Part shown: piece after piece, positions 17,136 to 25,734 of the stretch
Numbering within the stretch: the stretch's first letter is position 1
Layout: the number at the start of each line of letters is the position of its first letter
Source of the DNA: Nonomuraea jiangxiensis
GTDB lineage: Bacteria; Actinomycetota; Actinomycetes; Streptosporangiales; Streptosporangiaceae
Direction: 5' to 3'
DNA: 64,000 nucleotides
NCBI RefSeq assembly: GCF_900099965.1
Contig: NZ_FNDJ01000012.1
Location: 124,001-188,000 of the forward strand
Notes under the pieces: model-generated
What the model was told of the DNA's origin: nothing
Databases searched by the model: none
The model's input: the letters and a program-made list of their open reading frames with translations, nothing else
Program-made: the position numbers and the translations under genes

Positions 17136-18617
17136 GTGTCCCTCCCCACGACCTCACCCGACTCTGGCGCCCAGACCGCCGATCTCGTCGTCTTCGGCGG
17201 CACCGGCGACCTGTCCATGCGCAAGCTGCTCCCGGCGCTCTACCACAGCGACAGGGACGGCCGGCTCTCCCCGGAGACCCGTGTCATCGCCCTGTCCAGG
17301 GGTGGGCTGACCGACGCCGACTTCCGCGGCAAGGTGGACGCCGAGGTACGCGACCGGGTCCCGGCCGACGACCCCGCGGGATGGCGGCGTTTCCTGGAGC
17401 GGCTGCACCACGTGTCGGTCGACGTGGGCGGCGCCGACCGGAACGGCTGGCAGGCCCTGGCCGAGCTGCTGGCCGGGCACGATGATCGTGATCGGGTGTT
17501 CTACCTGGCCAGCCCGCCGCGCACGTTCGGGCCCTTCTGCCGGGAGCTGGAACAGGCCGGGCTGGTGACGCCGCGCTCGCGCGTGGTGCTGGAGAAGCCG
17601 CTGGGCCACGACCTGCTGAGCGCGCAGCGGATCAACGACGAGGTCGGCGCCATCTTCGACGAGCGCCAGATCTTCCGCATCGACCACTACCTGGGCAAGG
17701 AGACCGTGCAGAACCTCCTGGTCCTGCGCTTCGCCAACGCCTTCCTGGAGCCGATCTGGAACTCCCTCTGGATCGACCACGTGCAGATCACGGCCGCCGA
17801 GACCGTCGGCACGCCCGGCCGGCGCGGCTACTACGACCACGCCGGCGCGCTGCGCGACATGGTGCAGAACCACCTGCTGCAGCTCCTCACCCTGACCGCG
17901 ATGGAGCCGCCGGCCCGCAACGACCGCGAGGCCATCCGGGACGAGAAGGTCAAGGTGCTGCAGGCGCTGCGGCCGATCTCCGGCACGGAGGTGGACCGCT
18001 TCACCGTACGCGGCCAGTACGTCGAGGCCGCCGACATGCCCGGCTACCTCGACGAGCCCGCCTCCACGCCGCCGACCGAGGCCTCGCGGCGGGTGGAGAC
18101 CTTCACCGCGATCCGGGCCGAGATCAGGAACTGGCGGTGGGCGGGGGTGCCGTTCTACCTGCGTACCGGCAAGCGCATGCCGTACCGGCGCTCGGAGATC
18201 GTGGTGCAGTTCAAGGACGTGCCGCACTCCATCTACCCCGGCGGCACGCCGAACCGCCTGGTGCTGCGGCTGCAGCCGGAGGAGGGCATCGAGCTGCACA
18301 TCATGGCCAAGGCACCGGGCGCGGGCGAGGTGGCGCTCAAGCCGGTGCCGATGTCGCTGAGCTTCGGCAAGACGTTCAGGGCGCGGGTGCCGGAGGCGTA
18401 CGAGCGGCTGCTGACGGACGTGCTGGCCGGGAACCCGACCCTGTTCATGCGCCGCGACGAGGTGGAGGCCGCCTGGCGCTGGATCGACCCGATCCTGTCC
18501 ACCTGGGAGACGTCCGCCGACCTGCCCGAGCCCTACCCCGCGGGCACCACCGGCCCCACCGGGGCCCACGAACTGCTCGGCCGCAGCGGTCGTGCCTGGC
18601 ACGAGGAGGAACTGTGA
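17136..18617 (+). CDS. zwf: Glucose-6-phosphate 1-dehydrogenase
   Basis: 493 residues. It has the NADP-binding FGGTGDLSMRKLLPAL, the conserved VVLEKPLGHDL and the active-site RIDHYLGKETVQNLL, all diagnostic for Zwf. It oxidises glucose-6-phosphate to 6-phosphogluconolactone. First gene of an Entner-Doudoroff operon. The last bases overlap the edd start (GTGA, 4 nt). GTG at 17136 has GGAG about 10 nt upstream. No 6-phosphogluconolactonase (pgl) is present in the cluster. Confidence 0.96.
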   Translation: MSLPTTSPDSGAQTADLVVFGGTGDLSMRKLLPALYHSDRDGRLSPETRVIALSRGGLTDADFRGKVDAEVRDRVPADDPAGWRRFLERLHHVSVDVGGADRNGWQALAELLAGHDDRDRVFYLASPPRTFGPFCRELEQAGLVTPRSRVVLEKPLGHDLLSAQRINDEVGAIFDERQIFRIDHYLGKETVQNLLVLRFANAFLEPIWNSLWIDHVQITAAETVGTPGRRGYYDHAGALRDMVQNHLLQLLTLTAMEPPARNDREAIRDEKVKVLQALRPISGTEVDRFTVRGQYVEAADMPGYLDEPASTPPTEASRRVETFTAIRAEIRNWRWAGVPFYLRTGKRMPYRRSEIVVQFKDVPHSIYPGGTPNRLVLRLQPEEGIELHIMAKAPGAGEVALKPVPMSLSFGKTFRARVPEAYERLLTDVLAGNPTLFMRRDEVEAAWRWIDPILSTWETSADLPEPYPAGTTGPTGAHELLGRSGRAWHEEEL

Positions 18618-20545
18618 ATTCGCTCATTCAGGACGTCACCGATCGCATCGCCGAGCGCAGCGCCGCCAGCCGGGCCGTGTACCTGGCGCGGATCCGCCGC
18701 GACGGCGAGGCCGCGCGGGCGAGCGGCCCGGCGCGTTCCCGCCTGGGGTGCGCGAACCTGGCGCACGGCTTCGCCGCGTCCGGGACGGACAAGCCCGCCC
18801 TGATGGGCTCGGCCAAGCCGGGCGTGGCCATCGTGACGAGCTACAACGACATGCTCTCGGCCCACCAGCCCTTCGAGACCTACCCGGCGGAGCTGAAGAC
18901 CGCCGTGCGCCGGGCCGGGGGCGTGGCGCAGGTCGCCGGCGGCGTGCCCGCGATGTGCGACGGCATCACGCAGGGCCGGGCCGGCATGGAGCTGTCGCTC
19001 TACAGCCGCGACGTGATCGCCATGGCCACCGCGATCGCGCTCTCGCACGACATGTTCGACGCGACGCTGCTGCTGGGCGTGTGCGACAAGATCGTGCCGG
19101 GGCTGTTCATCGGGGCGCTGCACTTCGGGCACCTGCCCGCGATCTTCGTGCCCGCCGGCCCGATGACCTCCGGGCTGCCGAACAAGGTCAAGGCCCGCAC
19201 CCGGCAGCTCTTCGCCGAGGGCAAGGTGGGCCGGGTCGAGCTGCTGGAGGCGGAGTCCAAGTCGTACCACTCCCCCGGCACCTGCACCTTCTACGGCACC
19301 GCGAACTCCAACCAGGCGCTGATGGAGGTCATGGGCCTGCACCTGCCGGGCTCCACGTTCGTCAACCCGCACACCGAGCTGCGCCACGCCCTCACCGAGG
19401 CGGCCGGGCGCCGGGCGGTGGAGATCACCGCGCACGGCGCGGAGTACACGCCGATCGGCGAGCTGGTCGACGAGAAGGCCATCGTGAACGCGTGCGTCGC
19501 GCTGCTGGCCACCGGCGGCTCCACGAACCACACCCTGCACCTGGTGGCCATGGCGGCGGCCGCGGGCATCGTGCTGACCTGGGACGACTTGGCCGCCCTG
19601 TCGGGGGTCGTGCCGTCGCTCACCAAGATCTACCCCAACGGCCAGGCGGACGTGAACCACTTCCGCGACGCCGGCGGCATGCAGGTGCTCATCGGCGACC
19701 TGCTCGACGCGGGGCTGCTGCACGGCGACGTGCTCACCGTGGCCGGGCCCGGCCTCGACCGCTACCGCGAGGCGCCCGCCCTGGTGGACGGCGAGCTGGT
19801 CTGGTCGCCGGTCACCGGCGGCAGTGGCGACCTGGACGTGCTGCGGCCGGTCGCGCGGCCGTTCTCGGCGGATGGCGGGATCCACATGGTCGAGGGCAAC
19901 CTGGGCCGGGCCGTCAGCAAGGTGTCGGCGGTCAAGCCGGAGCACCTGGTGATCGAGGCGCCGGCGAAGGTGTTCGACGACCAGCTCGACCTGCTGCGCG
20001 CGTTCGAGGCGGGCGAGCTGGACGGGCAGGACTTCGTGGCGGTCATCCGCTACCAGGGGCCGAGCGCGAACGGCATGCCGGAGCTGCACAAGCTCACCCC
20101 GCCGCTGGCGGTGCTGCTCGACCGGGGGCAGCGGGTGGCGATCGTCACCGACGGGCGCATGTCCGGGGCGTCCGGCAAGGTGCCCGCGGCCATCCACCTG
20201 TCGCCGGAGGCGGCCGACGGCGGGCCGATCGCGCTGGTGCGCGAGGGGGACGTGATCAGGCTGGACTCGGCGGCCGGGACGCTGGAGTTGCTGGTGCCGG
20301 CGCGGGAGCTGGCCACCCGCACGCCCGAGGGGCGCCCGCTCAGCGACGCGCAGTGGGTCGGGACGGGCCGCGAGCTGTTCGCGGCGTTCCGCCGGATGGC
20401 GGGCCACGCGGAGCAGGGCGCCGGGATCTTCGGAGTGAGCGGCGCCGAGTCGCCCGACCACGGCCCGGGACTCGGATTCCCCGCCGAGGCCGGCGCCTCG
20501 CACCTGGAGACGGGCGGCACGCAGGTCGCCGCGCTGGCCCGGTGA
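18614..20545 (+). CDS. edd: Phosphogluconate dehydratase
   Basis: 643 residues, slightly longer than E. coli Edd (603). IlvD/Edd family marks: VTSYNDMLSAHQPF, MCDGITQGRAGMELS, VCDKIVPG, GTCTFYGTANSNQ and DGRMSGASGKVPAAIH. Cysteines in these segments fit the iron-sulfur cluster ligands. It dehydrates 6-phosphogluconate to KDPG. GTG at 18614 overlaps the zwf stop and has GAGGAGG upstream, so the two are translationally coupled. The frame is open far upstream inside zwf, but that is antisense-like noise. Confidence 0.96.
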   Translation: MNSLIQDVTDRIAERSAASRAVYLARIRRDGEAARASGPARSRLGCANLAHGFAASGTDKPALMGSAKPGVAIVTSYNDMLSAHQPFETYPAELKTAVRRAGGVAQVAGGVPAMCDGITQGRAGMELSLYSRDVIAMATAIALSHDMFDATLLLGVCDKIVPGLFIGALHFGHLPAIFVPAGPMTSGLPNKVKARTRQLFAEGKVGRVELLEAESKSYHSPGTCTFYGTANSNQALMEVMGLHLPGSTFVNPHTELRHALTEAAGRRAVEITAHGAEYTPIGELVDEKAIVNACVALLATGGSTNHTLHLVAMAAAAGIVLTWDDLAALSGVVPSLTKIYPNGQADVNHFRDAGGMQVLIGDLLDAGLLHGDVLTVAGPGLDRYREAPALVDGELVWSPVTGGSGDLDVLRPVARPFSADGGIHMVEGNLGRAVSKVSAVKPEHLVIEAPAKVFDDQLDLLRAFEAGELDGQDFVAVIRYQGPSANGMPELHKLTPPLAVLLDRGQRVAIVTDGRMSGASGKVPAAIHLSPEAADGGPIALVREGDVIRLDSAAGTLELLVPARELATRTPEGRPLSDAQWVGTGRELFAAFRRMAGHAEQGAGIFGVSGAESPDHGPGLGFPAEAGASHLETGGTQVAALAR

Positions 20546-20658
20546 GCTGATTTGACGGCGTACGTGGCACACGGACCCGTATGGGATGACGTGCAGGCCC
20601 ATGGCATCCTTTGTACGGCGAGCGATCTTGCCGCCGCCCTGGACGCCGGAGGTGCGCC

Positions 20659-21624
20659 GTGAATGCCTTTGACCTTCCGTGGCTCGTCGCCGACATCGGC
20701 GGGACCAACGCCAGGTTCGGCCTGGTCACCACGCCGGGAGCGCGGCCGTCGAACGTCGCGGTCCTGCACGGGTCCGACTACGAGACCCTCCCCGAAGCCG
20801 TAGCCGCCTATCTCGCGGAGCACGCGGGCGGAGTGCGACCGGGGGCGGCGTGCCTGGCCCTGGCGGGGCCGATCGACGGCGACCACTACCGGCTCACGAA
20901 CTCCACGTGGGCCGGGTCCGCCCGGGATCTCGGCGTGCCGTACGCGATGCTGCTCAACGACTTCGCGGCGCTGGCCGTGTCCCTGCCCCACCTGGACGCC
21001 GACGACCTGGTGTCGCTCGGCGGGCCTGCCCCTGGCCACGGGGTGAAGGCCGTACTGGGGCCGGGGACCGGGCTGGGCGTGGGCGGGCTGGTGCCCACCG
21101 AGCACGGCTGGACGCCGATCCCCGGCGAGGGCGGCCACGTCACGGTGCCGGCGGTGGAGCCGCGGGAGCAGGAGATCGTCCGGGTCCTGCAGGAGCAGGG
21201 GCCGGCGCACGTGGTGGCCGAGCACGTGCTGTCCGGGCCCGGCCTGGAGCGGCTGTATCGGGCGCTGGCCCAGGTGAACGGCGTGGCCGCGCCCGGCCTG
21301 ACCGCCTCCGACATCGTGGCCAAGCTCGACGACCCGTTGTGCGCGGAGACGGTTGACGTGTTCTGCGGGATGCTGGGGTGTTTCGCCGGGAACGTCGCCC
21401 TGACCCTCGGCGCCCGGGGTGGGGTGTACCTGGGCGGCGGAGTGCTGCCCCGTATCGTGGAACGCGTGCGTACCAGTAGCTTCCGCCCCCGGTTCGCGGC
21501 CAACCCTGACATGCCTGGATATCTGGCGGACATCGGCACCGCCCTGATCGTGGCGCCCCAACCGGCCCTGACCGGCGCGGCCGCCTGGCTGAGCCAGCAC
21601 GCCCGGACGAAACTGGTGGGCTGA
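20659..21624 (+). CDS. glk: Glucokinase (proteobacterial-type Glk family)
   Basis: 321 residues. It has the phosphate-binding VADIGGTNARFGLV, the catalytic Asp region MLLNDFAALA, GPGTGLGVGGL and GEGGHVTVPA, and lacks the ROK zinc motif, so it is the Glk type of PF02685, not the ROK-type glucokinase usual in Streptomyces. It phosphorylates glucose with ATP. GTG at 20659 follows GGAGG. A 113-bp gap separates it from edd and may contain an internal promoter. Co-location with zwf, edd and eda resembles the proteobacterial glk-edd-zwf arrangement, a hint of old lateral transfer. Confidence 0.93.
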   Translation: MNAFDLPWLVADIGGTNARFGLVTTPGARPSNVAVLHGSDYETLPEAVAAYLAEHAGGVRPGAACLALAGPIDGDHYRLTNSTWAGSARDLGVPYAMLLNDFAALAVSLPHLDADDLVSLGGPAPGHGVKAVLGPGTGLGVGGLVPTEHGWTPIPGEGGHVTVPAVEPREQEIVRVLQEQGPAHVVAEHVLSGPGLERLYRALAQVNGVAAPGLTASDIVAKLDDPLCAETVDVFCGMLGCFAGNVALTLGARGGVYLGGGVLPRIVERVRTSSFRPRFAANPDMPGYLADIGTALIVAPQPALTGAAAWLSQHARTKLVG

Positions 21625-21688
21625 GACCGGGAAACCGGAAGTGTTCAGGACAATACGGCCCTAAGTGGGCCGGCGAGGAGACAGACCC

Positions 21689-22300
21689 ATGAGCTTGCTC
21701 GATCTCGCCCCAGTGATCCCCGTCGTGGTGATCGAGGACGTGGAGAGCGCCGTACCGATGGCCCGGGCGCTGGTCGCCGGGGGCTTGCCGGTCATCGAGG
21801 TGACCCTGCGCACCCCGGTCGCCCGGGAGGCCATCGCCAGGATCGCGGCCGAGGTGCCGGAGGCGAACGTGGGGGCGGGGACTGTCCGCACCAGTGAGGA
21901 CATCGCGGAGGCCGTGTCGGCCGGGGCGCGGTTCCTGGTGTCCCCGGGGACGACCCTCGCGCTGGTCGAGGCGCTGGACTCGAGCGGGGTGCCGTACCTG
22001 CCGGGGGCGGGCACCGTGTCCGAGATCATGGCGCTGGCCGAGCGGGGGGTCAAGGAGCTCAAGTTCTTCCCCGCCGAGGCGGCGGGCGGCATCCCCTACC
22101 TCAAGTCGCTGCAGGGGCCGCTGCCCGACGTGCGCTTCTGCCCGACCGGCGGGATCAGGGCGGAGACCGCGCCCGGCTATCTCGCGCTGGCCAACGTGGG
22201 ATGCGTCGGGGGCAGCTGGCTGACCCCGGCCGACGCGCTGGCCGCCGGCGACTGGAGCAGGGTGGAGAAACTCGCCTCCGAGGCCGCCGCCCTCCGGTAG
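21689..22300 (+). CDS. eda: KDPG aldolase (2-dehydro-3-deoxy-6-phosphogluconate aldolase)
   Basis: 203 residues. Active-site features: Glu and Arg in PVIEVTLRTP, the Schiff-base Lys in ELKFFPAEAAGG and phosphate-binding PTGGIR. It splits KDPG into pyruvate and glyceraldehyde-3-phosphate, completing the Entner-Doudoroff route. ATG at 21689 has GAGGAG 8 nt upstream. A second, more diverged family member lies at 31.3-31.9 kb. Confidence 0.95.
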   Translation: MSLLDLAPVIPVVVIEDVESAVPMARALVAGGLPVIEVTLRTPVAREAIARIAAEVPEANVGAGTVRTSEDIAEAVSAGARFLVSPGTTLALVEALDSSGVPYLPGAGTVSEIMALAERGVKELKFFPAEAAGGIPYLKSLQGPLPDVRFCPTGGIRAETAPGYLALANVGCVGGSWLTPADALAAGDWSRVEKLASEAAALR

Positions 22301-22353
22301 CGGACGCGGCCGGCCCGGCGCCGGCGGGGATGGCGGCCGGGGATAATGGGCCG

Positions 22354-23049
22354 GTGGCTCTGGAGACGGCGGCCCTGAAGGTGGGCACGGCGGTCGGCGA
22401 GCGCGCCCTGCGCGCATGGCTGACCGCACGATCGACCGGGGAGAGCAGCGGCAGGCCGCTCGTCGAGCTCATGCGCGTCCGCTTCCCCGACCACCTCGTC
22501 CGGCGCAAGGCCGAACGCCAGCTCGACGACATCGCCGACGCCGTCACGGCGCGGGTGCTGAAGCTATGCGCGCACGAGTTCCCTGGCCTAGACGACGACG
22601 ACCGGCTGGTCGTGCTCGCCGAGGCACGTGACACGCTGGCCCGGGCGGACCTGTCCGACCGGGCCCTGCTCGCGGCCGACGCCGATCCGGTACGGCTGGC
22701 CAGGACCCTCCGCGAGAGCCTGCCCGCGCCCAGGGACCTCGGCGAGGCGCAGTCGCGGCTCTACCAGGTCGTGCTCGACGAGTGCTGCGACTGCCTGGTC
22801 AGGGTCGTCCGGCACCTGCCCGAGTTCCAGCCCCGCGCCGCCGCCGAGATGCTCTCCCGCCTGTCCGGCCTCGGCGACCAGCTCTCCGCCATGCTGGCAC
22901 GGCTGCCGGTACGCACCCTGGAGGCTCCGGACGGCACGGACCTGGACACCGGGTTCCGCCGCCGATACCTGGAGCACGTCTCCCGGACCTTCGACACCGT
23001 CGAGCTGCTCGGGGTCAGGGTCGAGCGATTCCGCCGCGCAGCGCGCTGA
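22354..23049 (+). CDS. NLR-like gene, fragment 1: N-terminal helical domain
   Basis: 231 codons, all alpha-helical and without enzyme motifs. The conserved stretch LYQVVLDECCDCLVRVVRHL is typical of the helical module preceding NACHT in actinobacterial NLR-like proteins. GTG at 22354 is chosen because GGGGA lies ~10 nt upstream and the family starts near ALETAAL. ATG at 22330 is also in frame. It ends at TGA 23047-23049, where homology continues in another frame. Confidence 0.7.
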   Translation: MALETAALKVGTAVGERALRAWLTARSTGESSGRPLVELMRVRFPDHLVRRKAERQLDDIADAVTARVLKLCAHEFPGLDDDDRLVVLAEARDTLARADLSDRALLAADADPVRLARTLRESLPAPRDLGEAQSRLYQVVLDECCDCLVRVVRHLPEFQPRAAAEMLSRLSGLGDQLSAMLARLPVRTLEAPDGTDLDTGFRRRYLEHVSRTFDTVELLGVRVERFRRAAR

Positions 23050-23051
23050 GC

Positions 23052-24080
23052 GTGGCGTACATCAGCCTGTCGGTGACCGCCACCCGGGCCAGATCCGCGC
23101 ACGAATCCTGGCACGACGCGCCGGACGAGCCCGCGACCATGCGGGCGGAGAGCGCGCTCGGACAGGGACGCCGGACGCTGCTGCGGGGCGAGGCCGGCGG
23201 CGGCAAGAGCACGCTGCTGCGCTGGCTGGCGATCAGGGCCGCCCGGGGCGAGTTCGAGGGCGAGCTGGCCGAGTGGAACGGCTGCGTGCCGTTCCTGGTG
23301 AAACTGCGCAGCTACGCCGACCGCGACCTGCCCAGGCCGGAGCAGCTGCTCGACCTGACCGCCGGCGCGCTGTCCAGGCTCATGCCGCCCGGCTGGGCGC
23401 ACCGGCAGCTCGCCTCCGGGCACGCGATGCTGCTCGTCGACGGCGTGGACGAGCTGACCGGCGCCCAGCGAAAAGCGATCAGGCCGTGGCTGCGCGGGCT
23501 GCTGGCCGAGTTCCCGGCGATCCGGGTCGTCATCACCAGCCGCCCCTCCGCGGCCCGCTCGTCGTGGCTGGAGGAGGAGGGCTTCGCGCCGGCGTTCCTG
23601 GAGCGGATGACCCCGACGGACACCCGGGCGCTGGTCGAGCAGTGGCACGAGGCGATCAGGAGCAGTCCGGACCTCCCCTGCCCGCCGGAGCAGCTGCCCG
23701 TGGTCCAGGAGCGGCTGATGTCGCATCTCGACAGCGCGCCTCATCTGCGCTCGCTCGCGGCCACGCCGCTGCTCGCCTCCATGCTGTGCGCGCTCAACCT
23801 CGACCGGGCCGCGCAGCTCCCGCCCGACCGGATGGGCCTGTACGCGGCGGCGCTGGAGATGCTGCTGGAACGCCGGGACGCCGAACGGGTCATCCCCAGT
23901 TACGGCGAGGTGCGTCTGGACCGCTCCCAGAAGGTCCAGGTGCTGCAGGAGCTGGCCTGGCGGCTTTCCATGACCAACCGGGTGGAGCTCGGCAGGCCCG
24001 CGGCACTGGCGTGGGTGGAGAAGGTCGTCGCGGCCATGCCCCGCGTCACGGCCACGGCGCGCAGGTGCTGGACTACCTGA
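23052..24080 (+). CDS. NLR-like gene, fragment 2: NACHT NTPase domain
   Basis: 342 codons from a GTG in VAYISLSV. Contains P-loop GEAGGGKSTLL, Walker B LLVDGVDEL, sensor-like VVITSRPSA and the helical LAATPLLASMLCALN segment common to NACHT proteins. It begins 2 nt after the stop of fragment 1 and ends at a premature stop at 24080 after an out-of-frame RRCWTT. If translated alone it would be an NTPase without its sensor arm. Confidence 0.7.
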   Translation: MAYISLSVTATRARSAHESWHDAPDEPATMRAESALGQGRRTLLRGEAGGGKSTLLRWLAIRAARGEFEGELAEWNGCVPFLVKLRSYADRDLPRPEQLLDLTAGALSRLMPPGWAHRQLASGHAMLLVDGVDELTGAQRKAIRPWLRGLLAEFPAIRVVITSRPSAARSSWLEEEGFAPAFLERMTPTDTRALVEQWHEAIRSSPDLPCPPEQLPVVQERLMSHLDSAPHLRSLAATPLLASMLCALNLDRAAQLPPDRMGLYAAALEMLLERRDAERVIPSYGEVRLDRSQKVQVLQELAWRLSMTNRVELGRPAALAWVEKVVAAMPRVTATARRCWTT

Positions 24081-25582
24081 TCGAGCGGAGCGGCGTGATC
24101 CGCGAGCCGGTGGAGGGGCGGGTCGACTTCGTCCACCGGACCGTGCAGGAATACCTGACGGCACGGGCCGCGGCCGAGGTCGGGGACGTGGAGCCGCTGG
24201 TGCTCAACGCCCATCGCGACCAGTGGCGCGAGGTCGTGGTCATGGCGGCCGGGCACGCGAACGCGCCGCTGCGGGAGGAACTGCTGGACGGGTTGCTGAC
24301 CCGGATGGCCGCCGAACCCCGCCACCGGCGGCGGCTCAAGATCGTGGTGTGCGCGTGCCTGGAGACGCTGCCGGCGGTGCCCGAACGCCTGCGCGAGGCG
24401 GTGGACCGGTGCCTGGACGATCTCGTCCCGCCCCGCGACCTGGCCACGGCACGGTCGTTGTCCCTCGCCGGCCAGATCATCCTCGACCGGTTACCGGCCG
24501 ACCTGCGCGGGCTGTCCCCGGCCGCCGCCCGCGCGTGCGTCACAACGGCTCACCTGATCAACGGCCCCGCGGCACTCGACCTGCTGGCCCGCTACGCGTC
24601 CGACGACCGGGTCAGGCGAGCGCTGGTCGAGGCATGGCGCTACTTCGAACCGAACGTCTACGCCGACCGGGTGCTCTCCGCCATGGAGACGCCACCCGAG
24701 CGGCTCATCGTGGAAACTCCCGGCCAGCTGAATGCCGTACGCGGGCTTCCGCCGCAGCGGCGGATCCACCTCAATGTCGTCAAGGTGCGTGATCTCAGTC
24801 CGCTGCTCGCCCATCGCGAATCCCTCGTCGGGCTCACGCTGAACTCTGATCTCAGCGAGGCGGACCTGGAGGTCGTCAGCCGGCTCAGCGCCTTGACGGA
24901 GCTCACCATGGTGGGCGTGGGGGAACTCGGCTTCCTCACCGGTCTTCGTCACCTCACCGGTCTGTTCCTGGCGAACATACCGTCCGTGACGGACTTCTCC
25001 CCCCTCAGCGGCCTCACCGGCTTGCGGGAGATCGTCATCGTCGGGGCCGCTTCACTGACGACGTGGGACTGCCTGCCGCCGCTCCACTCCCTGTCGGAGC
25101 TGTCGCTCTCCGAGGTGCCGGTGGTGACGTCCGTGCGCGAGATCGCCGAACGTGCGCCACGTCTCCGGTCCTTGCACCTGGGAGAATATGACAGTCTGGC
25201 GGACCTGGACGCGGTTTCCGGGCTCAAGCTCGATCGGCTGTCGCTGCTGGACATTCGCGCGATCGACGACATCTCCGCTCTCTCTGGATGTGGCACGCTC
25301 ACCTGGCTGGATCTGCAGAGAATCCCGGTGCACGACCTCCGGCCTCTCGTCCACCTCGACCGCCTGACCCATCTCGACCTCACCGGCTGCCCCGCGCTGC
25401 GCGATCTCTCGGCGCTGGCGCAGTTGGGCTGGCTGCGCACGCTCCATCTGAGCGGCGCGCCCGCAGGGCTCGACCTGGCGCCGCTGGCCGCGAACCCCCA
25501 GCTGGAAGTGTGGATCAAGACCGGTCAGGAGGTGCGCAACGGCCACCTGCTCGGCAGACGCCTCAAGCACTCCACGTACTGA
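24065..25582 (+). CDS. NLR-like gene, fragment 3: winged-helix end and leucine-rich repeats
   Basis: 505 codons. It starts with the family's VLDYLIERSGVIREP and VDFVHRTVQEYLTARAAAE (the usual end of the NACHT module), then a HEAT-like helical stretch, then about eight to ten LRR-type units (for example LTELTMVGVGELGFLTGL, LTHLDLTGCPALRDLSAL). LRRs would be the sensor. It overlaps the end of fragment 2 by 16 nt in another frame. Confidence 0.7.
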   Translation: MLDYLIERSGVIREPVEGRVDFVHRTVQEYLTARAAAEVGDVEPLVLNAHRDQWREVVVMAAGHANAPLREELLDGLLTRMAAEPRHRRRLKIVVCACLETLPAVPERLREAVDRCLDDLVPPRDLATARSLSLAGQIILDRLPADLRGLSPAAARACVTTAHLINGPAALDLLARYASDDRVRRALVEAWRYFEPNVYADRVLSAMETPPERLIVETPGQLNAVRGLPPQRRIHLNVVKVRDLSPLLAHRESLVGLTLNSDLSEADLEVVSRLSALTELTMVGVGELGFLTGLRHLTGLFLANIPSVTDFSPLSGLTGLREIVIVGAASLTTWDCLPPLHSLSELSLSEVPVVTSVREIAERAPRLRSLHLGEYDSLADLDAVSGLKLDRLSLLDIRAIDDISALSGCGTLTWLDLQRIPVHDLRPLVHLDRLTHLDLTGCPALRDLSALAQLGWLRTLHLSGAPAGLDLAPLAANPQLEVWIKTGQEVRNGHLLGRRLKHSTY

Positions 25583-25734
25583 CTCCACCGCCGGTGGGCG
25601 AAGTGGCGGTGTCCATTCATGCCGAGATCGTCAGGCTACGCTGAGTATCGGGGACGCGCTGAGGGGTAGGCAGGAAACTGTAAAGGCGCAGCCCCGGGAG
25701 ACCTTTCGCTCCCTGGAGAGGGAAAGGGACGTTC

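Larger units (their letters stand above)
22354..25582 (+). pseudogene. NACHT NTPase with leucine-rich repeats (prokaryotic NLR-like), interrupted by two frameshifts
   Basis: Three consecutive reading frames together encode one ~1,075-residue protein. First a helical N-terminal domain (starting VALETAALKVG) like the NACHT N-terminal helical domains of actinobacterial STANDs. Next comes a NACHT domain with Walker A GEAGGGKSTLL (~23187) and Walker B MLLVDGVDEL (~23426), helical winged parts, and a C-terminal LRR domain from ~24780. The frame slips by -1 near 23035-23049 (FRRAAR* versus SALSVAYISLSV) and again by -1 near 24050-24070 (TATARR versus AQVLDYLIE). No slippery heptamer is seen at either point, so a decayed gene or two sequencing indels are more likely than programmed shifts. 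Relatives (bNACHT) defend against phage. Confidence 0.82.

Noticed and set aside
17154..18602. Long minus-strand frame opposite zwf
   Set aside because: Composition (Arg, Gln, His, Gly) and lack of any family match show it is a shadow of zwf.
23020..24080. Programmed -1 ribosomal frameshifting at the two NLR-like breaks
   Set aside because: No slippery heptamer (X XXY YYZ) or obvious downstream structure is seen at either site, and two programmed shifts in one gene would be extraordinary.
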